Source: CAVPGP01 sp963704025
Lineage (GTDB): Bacteria; Actinomycetota; Thermoleophilia; Gaiellales; Gaiellaceae
NCBI GenBank assembly: GCA_963704025.1
Contig: CAVPGP010000001.1
Location: 1,364,001-1,428,000 of the forward strand
Length of the DNA: 64,000 bases
Direction of reading: 5' to 3'
A program made the translations under genes and the position numbers. This document shows, piece by piece, positions 1 to 10,020 of this stretch. Below the pieces are notes generated by a model that saw only the letters and a program-made list of their open reading frames with translations, was not told the DNA's origin and made no database searches. Positions within the stretch are counted from its first letter, which is position 1; each line of letters begins with the position of its first letter.

Positions 1-626
1 CTTCGCAGCTGCTCGGTCATCTCGTTGAACGAGCGCGCGAGCGTCCGCAGCTCCGTGGCGCCCGTCTCGGGCACGTGCTCCGGCACGAGGTCGGCGCCCA
101 GCCGGCGGCTCGCCTCGGCGACCTGCCGGATCGGCCGGGCAAGCGCACGCGCGAGCAGCAGCGCCGCGATCGCCGCAAGCGCCGCGCCCGCGAGCCCGCC
201 GAGCGCCAGCGCCTCGACGTACGGCTTGCTCGGGAAGCGCTTCGGCCGCAGCAGGATCAGCGCCTTGCCCTGCACGTTGCGCGCCGAGCGGTAGGACCCC
301 TGCGCGCTGCCGTCGACCGGGCGATTCCGCCCCAGCGCCGCGATGTCGGCCTCGCTCAGGTAGCGCGACGGCCGGTCCAGCGGCGCGACCAGCAGCCGCT
401 CGTCCTGATCGGCGAGCTGGCGGCGCAGCGGGCCGAGGTTGAGAAGCCCCGCAACCGACTGCCGCCGATTCTCCGCGATCAGATCAGCCTGGCGGGCGAC
501 GTCGGCCAGCGTCGAGCGCTGCGCCTCGCGGCGCGTGAGCGGGATCGCGACCGCAAGCGTAACGCCGATCGAGAGCACGACGATCAACCCGATCGCCGCG
601 AAGAGCCTGACGCGGAGCGAGTTCAC
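1..626 (-). CDS. Sensor histidine kinase, N-terminal part (cut by window start)
   Basis: Reading the minus strand from a GTG at 626 gives an uninterrupted frame to the window edge. It shows a first membrane segment (about residues 8-29), an extracytoplasmic region of roughly 100 residues, a second alanine/leucine-rich membrane segment (about 138-160) and then a HAMP linker ending in LARSFNEMTEQLR. The dimerisation (H-box) and ATPase domains lie beyond the window. The GTG overlaps the stop of the response regulator gene upstream (GTGA), the usual translational coupling of a two-component pair. It would sense an unknown envelope signal and phosphorylate the adjacent regulator. Confidence 0.88.
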   Translation of the reverse strand, partial: MNSLRVRLFAAIGLIVVLSIGVTLAVAIPLTRREAQRSTLADVARQADLIAENRRQSVAGLLNLGPLRRQLADQDERLLVAPLDRPSRYLSEADIAALGRNRPVDGSAQGSYRSARNVQGKALILLRPKRFPSKPYVEALALGGLAGAALAAIAALLLARALARPIRQVAEASRRLGADLVPEHVPETGATELRTLARSFNEMTEQLR

Positions 627-1294
627 GGCTTGACGAGCTTGTAGCCCGCGCCGCGGACGGTCCGGATCAGCTCGGGGCGGCCGATCTTCCGCCGCAGCTG
701 GGCGACGTGGACGTCGACGGTGCGGGTGCCGCCGGGGAAGTCCATGCCCCAGACACGGTCGAGCAGCGTGTCGCGGGAGAGCACGATGCCGGGGTTCTCC
801 ATCAGGCAGCCGAGCAGGTCGAACTCCTTCGCCGTCAGCTCCACGTCCTGCCCGTCGACGGTCACCTCGCGGGCGTCGCGGTCGAGGACGATGTTGTCGA
901 GCTCGAGCGTCACGTTCTCCACGGACTGCTCCGAGCGGCGCAGGATCGCCTTGATCCGGGCCGAGAGCTCGCGGGGCGAGAACGGCTTGGTGACGTAGTC
1001 GTCGGCGCCGAGCTCGAGCCCGGCGACCCGGTCCGGCTCCTCGTCGCGGGCGGTCAGCATCAGCACGGGCACGCGCGAGCGGCGCCGGATCTCGCGGCAG
1101 ACGTCGAAGCCGTCCATTCCCGGCAGGCCGACGTCGAGGACCACGATCCGCACCGGATGGCGCGGCAGCTCGGCGAGAGCCTCCTCGCCGGAGCGCACCC
1201 AGACGACCTCGTACCGCTGCTGCGCCAGGTACGACCGGACGAGGGCTCCGATGCTCGGCTCGTCTTCGACCAGCAGGACAGTGCCCGCGGACAC
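623..1294 (-). CDS. OmpR/PhoB-family response regulator
   Basis: The 223-residue protein has the usual length. The receiver domain (about 1-118) shows the acidic pair E10/D11, phospho-acceptor D54 in VVLDVGLPGMDG, T81 and K103 in YVTKPFSPRE. The C-terminal half is a winged-helix DNA-binding domain with the typical ending RTVRGAGYKL. Start is GTG at 1294, 10 bases after the small gene upstream; its stop overlaps the kinase start. It is a DNA-binding transcription regulator controlled by phosphorylation; its target genes are not evident here. Confidence 0.95.
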   Translation of the reverse strand: MSAGTVLLVEDEPSIGALVRSYLAQQRYEVVWVRSGEEALAELPRHPVRIVVLDVGLPGMDGFDVCREIRRRSRVPVLMLTARDEEPDRVAGLELGADDYVTKPFSPRELSARIKAILRRSEQSVENVTLELDNIVLDRDAREVTVDGQDVELTAKEFDLLGCLMENPGIVLSRDTLLDRVWGMDFPGGTRTVDVHVAQLRRKIGRPELIRTVRGAGYKLVKP

Positions 1295-1304
1295 GTGCTG
1301 GAGG

Positions 1305-1697
1305 CTAGCGGGTGAAGGCGACGATACGGCTGACCGGCGTGTCGCCGTCGCGGAGCGCCCACTGCACCGTCATGCGCGGGCGAAGGGCGCGGACCTGCCG
1401 CTTCTTGCCGTCGACCGTCAGTGCAACCGTCGGCGAGAGCGCGAGCGTGACGATCGAGCCGTCCGTCTCCTTCAGCGTCAGCGAGGAGCCGGAGACGGAG
1501 ACGATCTTGCCGCGGTCGACGCGGATGTCGTGCAGGCCGGCGGAGTCCTGGAGGACGACCTCGGCGCGCACCATCCCGCTGCCGAACAGCTGGTTCTGAA
1601 CGGCGTCGGCCGCGCTGCCGAACACGCTCGTGGTCAGCCAGAGGCTGGCGTTGACCGTCGCGAGCACCGCAACGAGGAGGATCCACTTCCTCGACAT
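1305..1697 (-). CDS. Small membrane-anchored or secreted protein of unknown function
   Basis: This 130-residue protein opens with a hydrophobic segment (WILLVAVLATVNASLWLTT) that can be a signal peptide or an N-terminal anchor. The remainder is beta-rich, with alternating short hydrophobic strands (KIVSVSGSSLTLKETDG) recalling the DUF5666-like/OB-type folds of small extracytoplasmic proteins. It is the first gene of a three-gene run with the two-component system, so it may take part in or be controlled by that signalling. No catalytic motif is visible. Confidence 0.7.
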   Translation of the reverse strand: MSRKWILLVAVLATVNASLWLTTSVFGSAADAVQNQLFGSGMVRAEVVLQDSAGLHDIRVDRGKIVSVSGSSLTLKETDGSIVTLALSPTVALTVDGKKRQVRALRPRMTVQWALRDGDTPVSRIVAFTR

Positions 1698-1748
1698 GCC
1701 CGGATTGTCGCGTGGATCGGTCAGCAGGGAGTGCGCCGAACGTAATGG

Positions 1749-2966
1749 CTACGTAAAGTCGTCGACGGGAAGGATGCGCTCCCGGGGGTGCGTGGGGAGC
1801 ACGTCCTCGACGTAGGAGGCAACCGCTTCCTTCATGCCCACGTCCTTGCCGCCGTTCTGCTCGCTCAGGTACCAGCGGTGCTCGAGGATCTCGTGGAAGA
1901 CCTCGGCCGGCTGGCGGCGCTCGAAGAGCTCGCGTGGGATGGCCGCGATCGTCGGCTCGAAGACCTCGTTCACCCAGCGGTGCGCCACGACCGACTCGGA
2001 CGGCGGCCGGCCTTCCTCGCGCTCGAGGTGCACCTTGTAGGCGGCAATGTCGTTCAGCATCCGCCGCGCCTGGTTCTCCTGTGCGTCGAGCCCCGTACGC
2101 GAGTGGAGCCGCCGGCGATGGTGCCCCGGCTCGACCACGCGCGGATTGAGCTGCAGCCGGTAGCCCTCGGGGCCGGCGACGAGCTCGATCTCCTCGACGT
2201 CGAACCCGAGCTCGTTCAGGCGGCGCAGGCGCTCGTGCAGGCGCCAGCGCTCGTCCTGGCCGAACTCCTCCTCGCGGGTGACCTCCTCCCAGAGGCGTTC
2301 GTAGCGTTCACGAAGGAGCTCTGCGGTCTCGAACGGGTCATAGGCGAGCTCCATGCCCGTGGCTGCCTCGACGTCGAGCAGCTCGCCGGCGACGTTCTCC
2401 ACCGCGATCTCGAGGTCGTGCGCCCGCTGTCCGTCCGTGAGCGTGGGGTGGAGCTCGCCCGTCTCCGCGTCGACGAGGTACGCGGCGAGACCGCCGGCAT
2501 CGCGACGGAAGAGCGTGTTCGAGAGCGAGACGTCGCCCCAGAAGAAGCCGGCGAGGTGGAGGCGGACCAGCAGCTCCGCAAGCGAGCTGAGCAGCTTGTC
2601 GCGGAGCTGCCCCCGCGGGGTCTGCGTGAAGATCGCGCGGAACGGGAGCGAGTACTCGAGATGCTTCGTGATCAGGATCGGGTCGAGGCCCTCGCGGCGC
2701 GCGACGCCCACGACCTGGACGGCCGGCATCTCCTCGTCGTTGAGCGTCCGGAGGAGCCGGTGCTCATTTGCCGCATAACGCTCCGGAAGCTCCTTGAGCG
2801 CGTAGAGCGAGCCGTCGTAGTCGACGAAGCGCACGACGTGCCTGTGAATCCCGCGCGTCACCTCCACGAACCGGTCCGACTGCCACTCCGCCAGCGGCTC
2901 GTCCCACGGCAGGTCGAGGAAGTCCGGATAGCCGGTGCGGGCGAGCAGCTGGAAGCGGGGCGGCAT
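1749..2966 (-). CDS. DUF4032-type protein with kinase-like core
   Basis: The 405-residue protein matches the actinobacterial DUF4032 family by overall pattern. An N-terminal kinase-like region has a candidate nucleotide-contacting lysine in LYALKEL (about K58), a catalytic-loop-like GDVSLSN (144-150) and a following DAE (166-168) in place of DFG, resembling lipopolysaccharide-kinase/APH folds. The C-terminal half is helical and charged. Its ATG overlaps the stop of the beta-helix gene (TGATG), so it sits at the end of the sugar-ABC run. A phosphotransfer role is inference. Confidence 0.8.
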   Translation of the reverse strand: MPPRFQLLARTGYPDFLDLPWDEPLAEWQSDRFVEVTRGIHRHVVRFVDYDGSLYALKELPERYAANEHRLLRTLNDEEMPAVQVVGVARREGLDPILITKHLEYSLPFRAIFTQTPRGQLRDKLLSSLAELLVRLHLAGFFWGDVSLSNTLFRRDAGGLAAYLVDAETGELHPTLTDGQRAHDLEIAVENVAGELLDVEAATGMELAYDPFETAELLRERYERLWEEVTREEEFGQDERWRLHERLRRLNELGFDVEEIELVAGPEGYRLQLNPRVVEPGHHRRRLHSRTGLDAQENQARRMLNDIAAYKVHLEREEGRPPSESVVAHRWVNEVFEPTIAAIPRELFERRQPAEVFHEILEHRWYLSEQNGGKDVGMKEAVASYVEDVLPTHPRERILPVDDFT

Positions 2967-4078
2967 CAGCGCGTGAGCTCAGAATTCACGATCGCCCGGA
3001 CGCGGCCGTCGACCGTGTTGTCGCGCACGCGCGCCGAGGCGCCGTAGTTCGCCAGGATCGAGTCCTTCGGCCCGACGATCGTGTTGTCCTCGATGTGGCA
3101 CTCCGAGTAGTCGCCGCAGTAGACACCGGTGCCGGTCGCGGCCACGACGTCGTTGTCGGCGACGTCGCCCATCGACATCTCGGTCATGACGATGCCGCGC
3201 CGCCCGGTTCCGGTGACCCGGTTGTCGTGGATGTCGGCCATGGTGTAGTGGACGACGATCCCCTCGTCGCCGCCGGTGATCGTGCAGCCGGTCACCTCGC
3301 TCATCAGGTGCATCGCGAACGAGATGTCGATCGCCTGCGTGCCCGGGCCGGCCGCGATTGCGCAGCCGTCGATCACGACGCCGCTGCGTCGCGCGTGGAT
3401 GCCGTCCTCGCGGGCGTTGAGCACGCTGACGTCCTCCAGGCGAACGTGCTCGGCCTCGCGGATCTCGATCCCGTAGTCGCCGCCGATCGTGGCGACGTTC
3501 TTGACGGTGACGTGGTCGGCGGTGATCACGATCCCGCCGCGGACGACGCCGCCGGTGACGATCTGCTCCCTGTCGAGGATCAGCGGGCCCTGGACGACGC
3601 CGTCGAGGTGGACGACGGGCGGACGCGTCGCCCAGGCGACACCGCCGGTCAGCGCCAGGATCGCGGCGACGCCGCCGGCGGCGAGCGGGCCTGCGCGCCG
3701 GAGCTCGCCGCCGTCCTCCGCGTACGAGAGCTCGAGCAACGGGAAGCCGGCGTGCCCGAGGATCTGCGCCCAGAGCCAGGCGAGCCAGAAAAGCGCGACT
3801 GCCGGGCCGACGGGCGCCGCGATCCCGAGCGCGTGGACGAGGGCGATCGTCGCGGCCAGCTCGAGCACGCCGAGCGGCAGGGCAGCCCAGCCCGGCTGGT
3901 ACGGGAGCAGCGGGTGGTAGGCGGCCGCGTCGAGCGCGAGCCCGACCACGAGCATCAGCCCGGCGAGCTCGATCGGCCACCACGTCTGCAGCACCGCGGA
4001 GAGCGCCGCCGCGACCGCGAGCGGGAGGAGCGCCGCAGCGAGGCGCGACTGGAGGCGTCCCTTCAGCGTGTACGACAT
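2966..4078 (-). CDS. Polytopic membrane protein with right-handed beta-helix domain
   Basis: From the ATG at 4078 the protein is 370 residues. Residues about 12-160 contain several hydrophobic membrane segments (for example LAAALLPLAVAAALSAVL). Residues about 165-365 form repeated short strands with the turn pattern of parallel beta-helix/NosD-like repeats (GGIVITADHVTVKNV, GIEIREAEHVRLEDV). Such domains usually bind or cleave polysaccharide, but no catalytic residues can be assigned. The start overlaps the FAD oxidoreductase by 16 bases and the stop overlaps DUF4032. The longer open frame extending upstream to 4945 is the shadow of the oxidoreductase. Confidence 0.75.
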   Translation of the reverse strand: MSYTLKGRLQSRLAAALLPLAVAAALSAVLQTWWPIELAGLMLVVGLALDAAAYHPLLPYQPGWAALPLGVLELAATIALVHALGIAAPVGPAVALFWLAWLWAQILGHAGFPLLELSYAEDGGELRRAGPLAAGGVAAILALTGGVAWATRPPVVHLDGVVQGPLILDREQIVTGGVVRGGIVITADHVTVKNVATIGGDYGIEIREAEHVRLEDVSVLNAREDGIHARRSGVVIDGCAIAAGPGTQAIDISFAMHLMSEVTGCTITGGDEGIVVHYTMADIHDNRVTGTGRRGIVMTEMSMGDVADNDVVAATGTGVYCGDYSECHIEDNTIVGPKDSILANYGASARVRDNTVDGRVRAIVNSELTR

Positions 4079-5163
4079 CGGCGCAGGAAGGCGTGCGCGA
4101 CGTAGCGCATGCCCATCAGCGTGTCGGCGGCGGGGTAGGCCCACTGGGCGTGGATGCCGGACAGGGCGAGCGTCCGGCTCTCGTCGGTCAGCGCCGGCAC
4201 GGTCGCGTCGTCGCCGAGGACGAGCCAGCCGTTCGCCGCCGCCAGCGCATGCTCCTCGGCGAGCCGCCGCAGCAGCGGGTCGCACCGGAAGCCTCGCACG
4301 AATCCGGTCGCGCAAATTATCTGCTCCACCTCTGCGAACATTTCTCCCTCCGTACCTGGTCGCCGACCAGGTACGGAGGGATTTTGCGTGCGGAAATTGT
4401 TGCTCTTGTGTGGCGCATCCCATTCGAGGCCGGGCGGGTAGCTCGGGGTCGAGATGCTCCGCAGAAAGGCGGCTCGCTCCGCCGGCGGCGAGGCGTGGTA
4501 GCGGGCGAGGCCGCGCTTCGTGAACAGTTGGCGCGGGAGGTTCAGCGGCCTCCGCAGCGGCTCGCGGCGCCGCAGCGAGACGACCTCCGCGCCGGCGGCC
4601 AGTGCGTTGCGCCACTCCGTGGCGGCCGCCATGCCGGCGCCGACGATCGCGACCTTCGAGGCATACTCGTGCGGCTCGTAGGCGTGGACGACCCGCGGGT
4701 CGCCGGCGAGCTCCGCCGGCACCGCGAGCCCGGGGTGGCCCGTCGCGACCAGCACATGGCGATAGGCGCTGCCCGCGACGAGAAAGCCGCCCTCGACCGG
4801 GGTGATCTCCTCGACCCGCGTCTCGCGCACGCGCCAGCCGGTCGCCTCGCGCACGCGCGCTACGTCCCCCAGGAACTCCGAGACGGACGGCCGGTAGCGG
4901 TCGAGCATCGACCGTGCCAGCGGCCGGGGGTCGCGCCGTCGCCACGCCTCGCGCGCGGCCAGACCCGGGAACGTGCGTGGTCGGACGTGCCCGTCCGACT
5001 CCGAGCGCATGTGCGTCTGCCGGATCGCGGCGGCCCGCTCGTGCCAGGCGGCCGCCGGGTCGGCCCGCTCGCCGTAGACGTCTGCCTCGACGGCGGCCTC
5101 GTGCAGCGTCGCGTACGCCGTCAGCGCGGCGAGCCCCGAGCCGACCAGGGCGACCTCGGTCAT
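4063..5163 (-). CDS. FAD-dependent oxidoreductase (flavin monooxygenase-like) with an in-frame palindromic insert
   Basis: From ATG 5163 the 366-residue protein has an N-terminal dinucleotide-binding motif (VALVGSGLAALTAYATL) and a second one at about 165 (VAIVGAGMAAATEW), plus an ICATGF motif typical of class B flavin monooxygenase/lysine-N-oxygenase-like enzymes. Substrate is unknown. Between about residues 255 and 280 the coding frame runs through a perfect 37-base palindrome (4345-4381) in noticeably more AT-rich sequence, giving the low-complexity peptide VPGRRPGTEG just before ICATG. The frame is kept open. It lies 14 bases after the sugar permease gene, hence probably in the same transcript. 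Confidence 0.8.
   Translation of the reverse strand: MTEVALVGSGLAALTAYATLHEAAVEADVYGERADPAAAWHERAAAIRQTHMRSESDGHVRPRTFPGLAAREAWRRRDPRPLARSMLDRYRPSVSEFLGDVARVREATGWRVRETRVEEITPVEGGFLVAGSAYRHVLVATGHPGLAVPAELAGDPRVVHAYEPHEYASKVAIVGAGMAAATEWRNALAAGAEVVSLRRREPLRRPLNLPRQLFTKRGLARYHASPPAERAAFLRSISTPSYPPGLEWDAPHKSNNFRTQNPSVPGRRPGTEGEMFAEVEQIICATGFVRGFRCDPLLRRLAEEHALAAANGWLVLGDDATVPALTDESRTLALSGIHAQWAYPAADTLMGMRYVAHAFLRRCRTR
4345..4381. repeat. 37-bp perfect palindrome inside a gene
   Basis: Two 18-base arms (tccctccgtacctggtcg and its complement) flank a single central base. The element and its flanks are more AT-rich than the surrounding gene. It is translated in frame as part of the FAD oxidoreductase. 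It looks like an inserted repetitive palindromic element comparable in principle to protein-coding palindromes of other bacteria. Only one copy is in this window. Confidence 0.85.
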
Positions 5164-5177
5164 CCGCCCGCCCCCGC

Positions 5178-6065
5178 CTACTTGACGGAGCCGGCTAGCA
5201 GCCCCTGGACGAAGTAGCGCTGGAAGAGCACGAAGATGGTCAGCGGCACGATCGCCGAGAAGAACGACGCGGGCGCGATGATGTCGAGGTTCGACGAGAA
5301 CTGGCGCAGCTGGCCGGCCAGAGCCGGCGCGATCGGCACGTTGCTCTGCGCCATCGTGAAGCCGACGAGGAAATCGTTCCAGACCCAGAGGACCTGGAAG
5401 ATCGCGAGCGCGGCGATCGCCGGCAGCCCGAGCGGGAGCACGACCTTGAAGAAGAGCCGCCACTCCGAGGCGCCGTCGATGCGCGCGGCCTCCATCAGGT
5501 CGCGCGGGATGCCGGCGAAGAAGTTCCGTAGCAGGAAGATGGCGAAGGGGAGCGCGAAGGCCGTGTGGAAGAGGATCAGGCCGGGGATGGTGTCAAAGAT
5601 GTTCAGCGTGTTGTAGAGGCGGAACATCGGGATCAGCGCCATCTGAATCGGCACGACCATCAGGGCGAGGATCAGCACGAAGAGATAGTCGCGGGCCGGG
5701 AACTCGATCCACGCGAGCGCGTAGGCGGCGAGCGAAGCGATGAGGATCGGCAGGACGGTGGCTCCTGCGGTCACGATCGCCGTCACCCAGAGCGCGTGTG
5801 TGATCGCCGAGTTGTGGAAGATGCCGTTGTAGTTCTCCCATGTGATCTGGCTCGGCTTTGAGAAGAAGTTCCACCAGCCGGTCGCGTTCGAGACCTCCCT
5901 GGGCAGGATCGAGGTGACGAACAGACCCGCGGTCGGGATCAGCCACAGGAGCGCGACGATCACCAGAATGACGTTGACCGGCGCGTTCGCGAGCCGGTGC
6001 GCGAAGGAGCCCTCGGCCTTCTCGCGGGCTGCTGGCTTGGGCTGAGCGGCCTCTGCGACGGCCAT
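5178..6065 (-). CDS. Sugar ABC transporter permease (MalG type)
   Basis: The 295-residue protein starts at ATG 6065, overlapping the stop of the partner permease by one base. Six membrane segments are visible, and the EAA coupling loop reads EAARIDGASEWRLFFKVVLPL. The final segment ends in a short LLAGSVK tail typical of MalG-like proteins. It would form the translocation pore with the 6065-7396 permease, energised by the 8710-9939 ATPase and loaded by the 7406-8713 lipoprotein. The sugar is unknown. Confidence 0.93.
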   Translation of the reverse strand: MAVAEAAQPKPAAREKAEGSFAHRLANAPVNVILVIVALLWLIPTAGLFVTSILPREVSNATGWWNFFSKPSQITWENYNGIFHNSAITHALWVTAIVTAGATVLPILIASLAAYALAWIEFPARDYLFVLILALMVVPIQMALIPMFRLYNTLNIFDTIPGLILFHTAFALPFAIFLLRNFFAGIPRDLMEAARIDGASEWRLFFKVVLPLGLPAIAALAIFQVLWVWNDFLVGFTMAQSNVPIAPALAGQLRQFSSNLDIIAPASFFSAIVPLTIFVLFQRYFVQGLLAGSVK

Positions 6066-7396
6066 CAGTTCTGTCTCCTCTGAGAGCGCACCTGGTAGAT
6101 GACGATCGGAATGAACAGGAGCATCAAGAACGATGCGATCGCTGCGCCGTAGCCGAAGCGGTTCTGGCCCTGGAACGACCGCCTCCACATCTCGTACGCG
6201 AGGTTCGTCGCGTCGTCGATGACGGGGCCGGGCGCGATTGCGTAGATGAGGTCGAAGACCTTCAGAACCGCTATCACCTCGGTGACGAAGACCACGGTCA
6301 GGACGGGCATGAGCAGCGGCACCGTGACGCGTCTGAAGACCTGGAGCTCGGTGGCGCCGTCCGTCCGCGCCGCCTCCAGCACGTCGCGCGGGATCGCGGA
6401 GAGCCCGGCGACGACGATCACCATTGCGAAGCCGATGTAGGTCCACAGGAACGCGGCGATGATTGCCGGCGTGACATAGCGCGAGCTGAGCCAGTTCACC
6501 CCGGAGTACGGCTGGGCGAATGTCGCCGGGGCCACCTGGACCCCATACCCGCTTCCCGACACCTTCTCGAACGCGAACGAGCCGTTGCTTTCCGTCTTCG
6601 CGGTGTCCACCTGTTTGCCGTTCTGCTGCAGCGCGACGGTCACGCCGGGAATGCCCAGCTCGCCGTTCTCGATCACGCCCGGCTTGCCGCCGCCGGGCGA
6701 GAAGTCGCGCCAGACGACGCCGGTGATCTGGTCCTGCGACGCCTGCGGCGTCACTGCCTGCTCCGCGCCCGGGGGGACGTCGCGCGGGCTGATCCCGGTC
6801 AGGCCGAGCAGCGCCGTGTCGCCCGCCGCGAGCGGCTGCTTGAGCCGGAACTGCGGCGTCAGGGCGTCCGAGGACGGCTGTGCGCGCGGGAGAACCCCGG
6901 TCGACTTGAACGTGTCGTGGACGACCTTGCCTCCCGCGTTGAGCACCCCCCGGTCGGGGTCCTGCTGGTAGACGATGCGCCAGATCACGCCGACGGCGAA
7001 GAGCGAGATCGCGAGCGGCATGAAGAGGATGATCTTGAAGTAGCTCGACCAGACGATCCGCTCGGTGAGCACGGCGAAGACAAGCCCGAGCGCCGTGACC
7101 GCGATTGGCGCGACCAGAATCCAGACGATGGTGTTCCTGATCGCGGTGTGGACGATTGCATTCGAGAACATCCGGTCGTAGTTCTGGAACCACACGAACG
7201 AGCCGCCTTCGTCGCTGAAGAAGCTACGGACGAATGTCGCGATCGCCGGATAGAGGATCCAGACGCTGAGCAGGACGAGCGCCGGCGCCAGGAACGACAA
7301 CGGCAGAGCGAGCCCGCGGAGCCGTGAGGGCGGAGGCGGCGCAGGCGGAGCTCCCCGGCGCTCGGGAAGCTCCGCGCTGACGCTCGTGCTGCTCAT
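6065..7396 (-). CDS. Sugar ABC transporter permease (MalF type) with an extra extracellular SdrD-B/Cna-B-like domain
   Basis: At 443 residues this is about 140 longer than a usual MalF-type permease. Membrane segments at about 30-60, 95-125 and 130-150 are followed by an insertion at about 155-285, then the segments and the EAA loop EAARTDGATELQVFRR. The insertion contains a segment starting GVVWRDFSPGGGKPG, then IPGVTVALQQNGKQVDT and SNGSFAFEKV, the pattern of SdrD B-like/Cna-B-like prealbumin folds normally found in surface adhesins. It sits in an external loop where it could touch the binding lipoprotein or cell wall. Pairs with the 5178-6065 permease. Confidence 0.9.
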   Translation of the reverse strand: MSSTSVSAELPERRGAPPAPPPPSRLRGLALPLSFLAPALVLLSVWILYPAIATFVRSFFSDEGGSFVWFQNYDRMFSNAIVHTAIRNTIVWILVAPIAVTALGLVFAVLTERIVWSSYFKIILFMPLAISLFAVGVIWRIVYQQDPDRGVLNAGGKVVHDTFKSTGVLPRAQPSSDALTPQFRLKQPLAAGDTALLGLTGISPRDVPPGAEQAVTPQASQDQITGVVWRDFSPGGGKPGVIENGELGIPGVTVALQQNGKQVDTAKTESNGSFAFEKVSGSGYGVQVAPATFAQPYSGVNWLSSRYVTPAIIAAFLWTYIGFAMVIVVAGLSAIPRDVLEAARTDGATELQVFRRVTVPLLMPVLTVVFVTEVIAVLKVFDLIYAIAPGPVIDDATNLAYEMWRRSFQGQNRFGYGAAIASFLMLLFIPIVIYQVRSQRRQN

Positions 7397-7405
7397 CCTG
7401 CTCGG

Positions 7406-8709
7406 CTACCCGCTGCTGTACGCCGCCTTGGCGTCCTTCTCGAGCGTGGACGCCGTCCCGTCCACGTCGGACGGGTTCTTGAGGAAGTCCTGGAAGGCGG
7501 TGAACATCGAGTCGCCGCCGAAGGCCGAAGGCTGGAGGTCGGAGAGGTCGAAGCGGAAGGTCGAGGCGTCGGCGAGCGCCGTCGCCGTCTTCTTCGTGAT
7601 CGCGTCCGGATAGGCGTCCTCCGGGACGTTCTTGTTCGGCGACGAGAAGCCGCCGCGCTTCGCCCAGATCTCGGCCGCGTCGGGCGTGGCGAGATATGTG
7701 ATCAGCGCCTCCGAGGCCGGATTGTCCTTGAACATCACGATCACGTCGCCGCCGCCCACGACGTAGTTGCCGCCGTTGCCGTCGACGGCCGGGAAGGCGA
7801 AGACGTTGTAGTCCGTCTCGGGCTCGGCGCTCGTCTGGCCCGCCGCCACGCCCGGCACGAAGTCGCCCTCCATCACCATCGCCGCCTTCGGGCTCGACGG
7901 CTGGAAGACGTTCGTGACCGACGTCGGGAAGTCGGTGTTGAGCGCCCCGGTCGTCCCGCCGTAGATGTTCTTCGTGTCGGACAGGACCTGCGCCATCTCG
8001 TTCAGCGCCGTCTTCACGGAAGGATCGGTCCACGGGATCTTGTGCGCGGCCAGCAGGTCGTACTTGTCGGGCCCCGCCGTGCGGAGGTAGATGTTCTCGA
8101 ACAGATCGGTGAGCGTCCAGCCGTCCGCGCCGCCGATCGAGTAGGCGGGCGTCCCGGCCGCGTTCAACGTCTTCGCGCCGTTGAGGAGGTCCTCCCACTC
8201 CTTCGGCGGATCGACGCCGGCGTCGTCGAACGAGTGGACGTTGTACCAGACGGTCGACTTGTTGGCCCCCTTGAAGAAGAGGCCGTAGAGCTTGCCGTTG
8301 GCCGTGCCGAACTTGATCCAGTCGGCGGAGAAGTTCTTGGCGACATCGTCCCGTGCGAACTCGATCGGCTTCAGCGCGCCCTGGTCTGCGTACTGCTTCA
8401 TCAGGCCCGGCTGCGGCAGTGCGGCGATATCCGGTGGGTTGCCGCCCTGAACCGCCGTCGTCAGCGCCTGCGCCGGGTCCTTCGCCGACTTGTACGTCAC
8501 GTTGACGTTCGGGTACTTCTCCTTGAAGCCGTCGAGCACCGCCTGGAAGGCCTGGCCCTCCGGGCCGGTCCAGACCGCGAGCGTGCTGATGTCGCCGGAG
8601 ACGTCGGTGCTGCCGCTCGCGCCGCTCTCGTTTCCGCCGCCGCCGCACCCTGCGGCCACGACCGAGAGCACCAGCGCCAGCGCGGCGATGCCCCCCCAAA
8701 CCCGCTTGC

Positions 8710-8713
<4 letters not shown>
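7406..8713 (-). CDS. Extracellular sugar-binding lipoprotein of ABC transporter
   Basis: The 435-residue protein begins with a basic n-region, a hydrophobic core and the lipobox VVAAGC followed by a glycine run, so it is lipid-anchored on the outer face of the membrane. The mature part matches family 1 solute-binding proteins (LAVWTGPEGQAFQAVLDGFKE near the start, PPDIAALPQPG in the ligand-domain region). ATG 8713 overlaps the ATPase stop (ATGA). It captures the substrate for the two permeases downstream. The apparent much longer frame upstream is only an open shadow across the ATPase and MFS genes. Confidence 0.93.
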
Positions 8714-9939
<1,226 letters not shown>

Positions 9940-9986
9940 CGTCGGCTCCTCGCATCCTCGGTTGTCTCCCCGGCGAGCATGATCGT

Positions 9987-10004
9987 AAGCGGGTTGGCCC
10001 GCTT
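9987..10004 (-). terminator. Stem-loop between MFS gene and sugar-ABC run
   Basis: Seven-base arms AAGCGGG and CCCGCTT around a TTGG loop lie in the 81-base gap after the MFS stop and before the ATPase start. There is no T-run, so termination is only a possibility. It separates two transcription units. Confidence 0.35.
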
Positions 10005-10020
10005 GCGGCAAGGAAGGGCG

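Noticed and set aside
4078..4945. N-terminal extension of the beta-helix membrane protein
   Set aside because: Arg/Ala-rich and antisense-like in composition; it lies entirely over the FAD oxidoreductase in another frame. The ATG 4078 start gives a sensible membrane protein.
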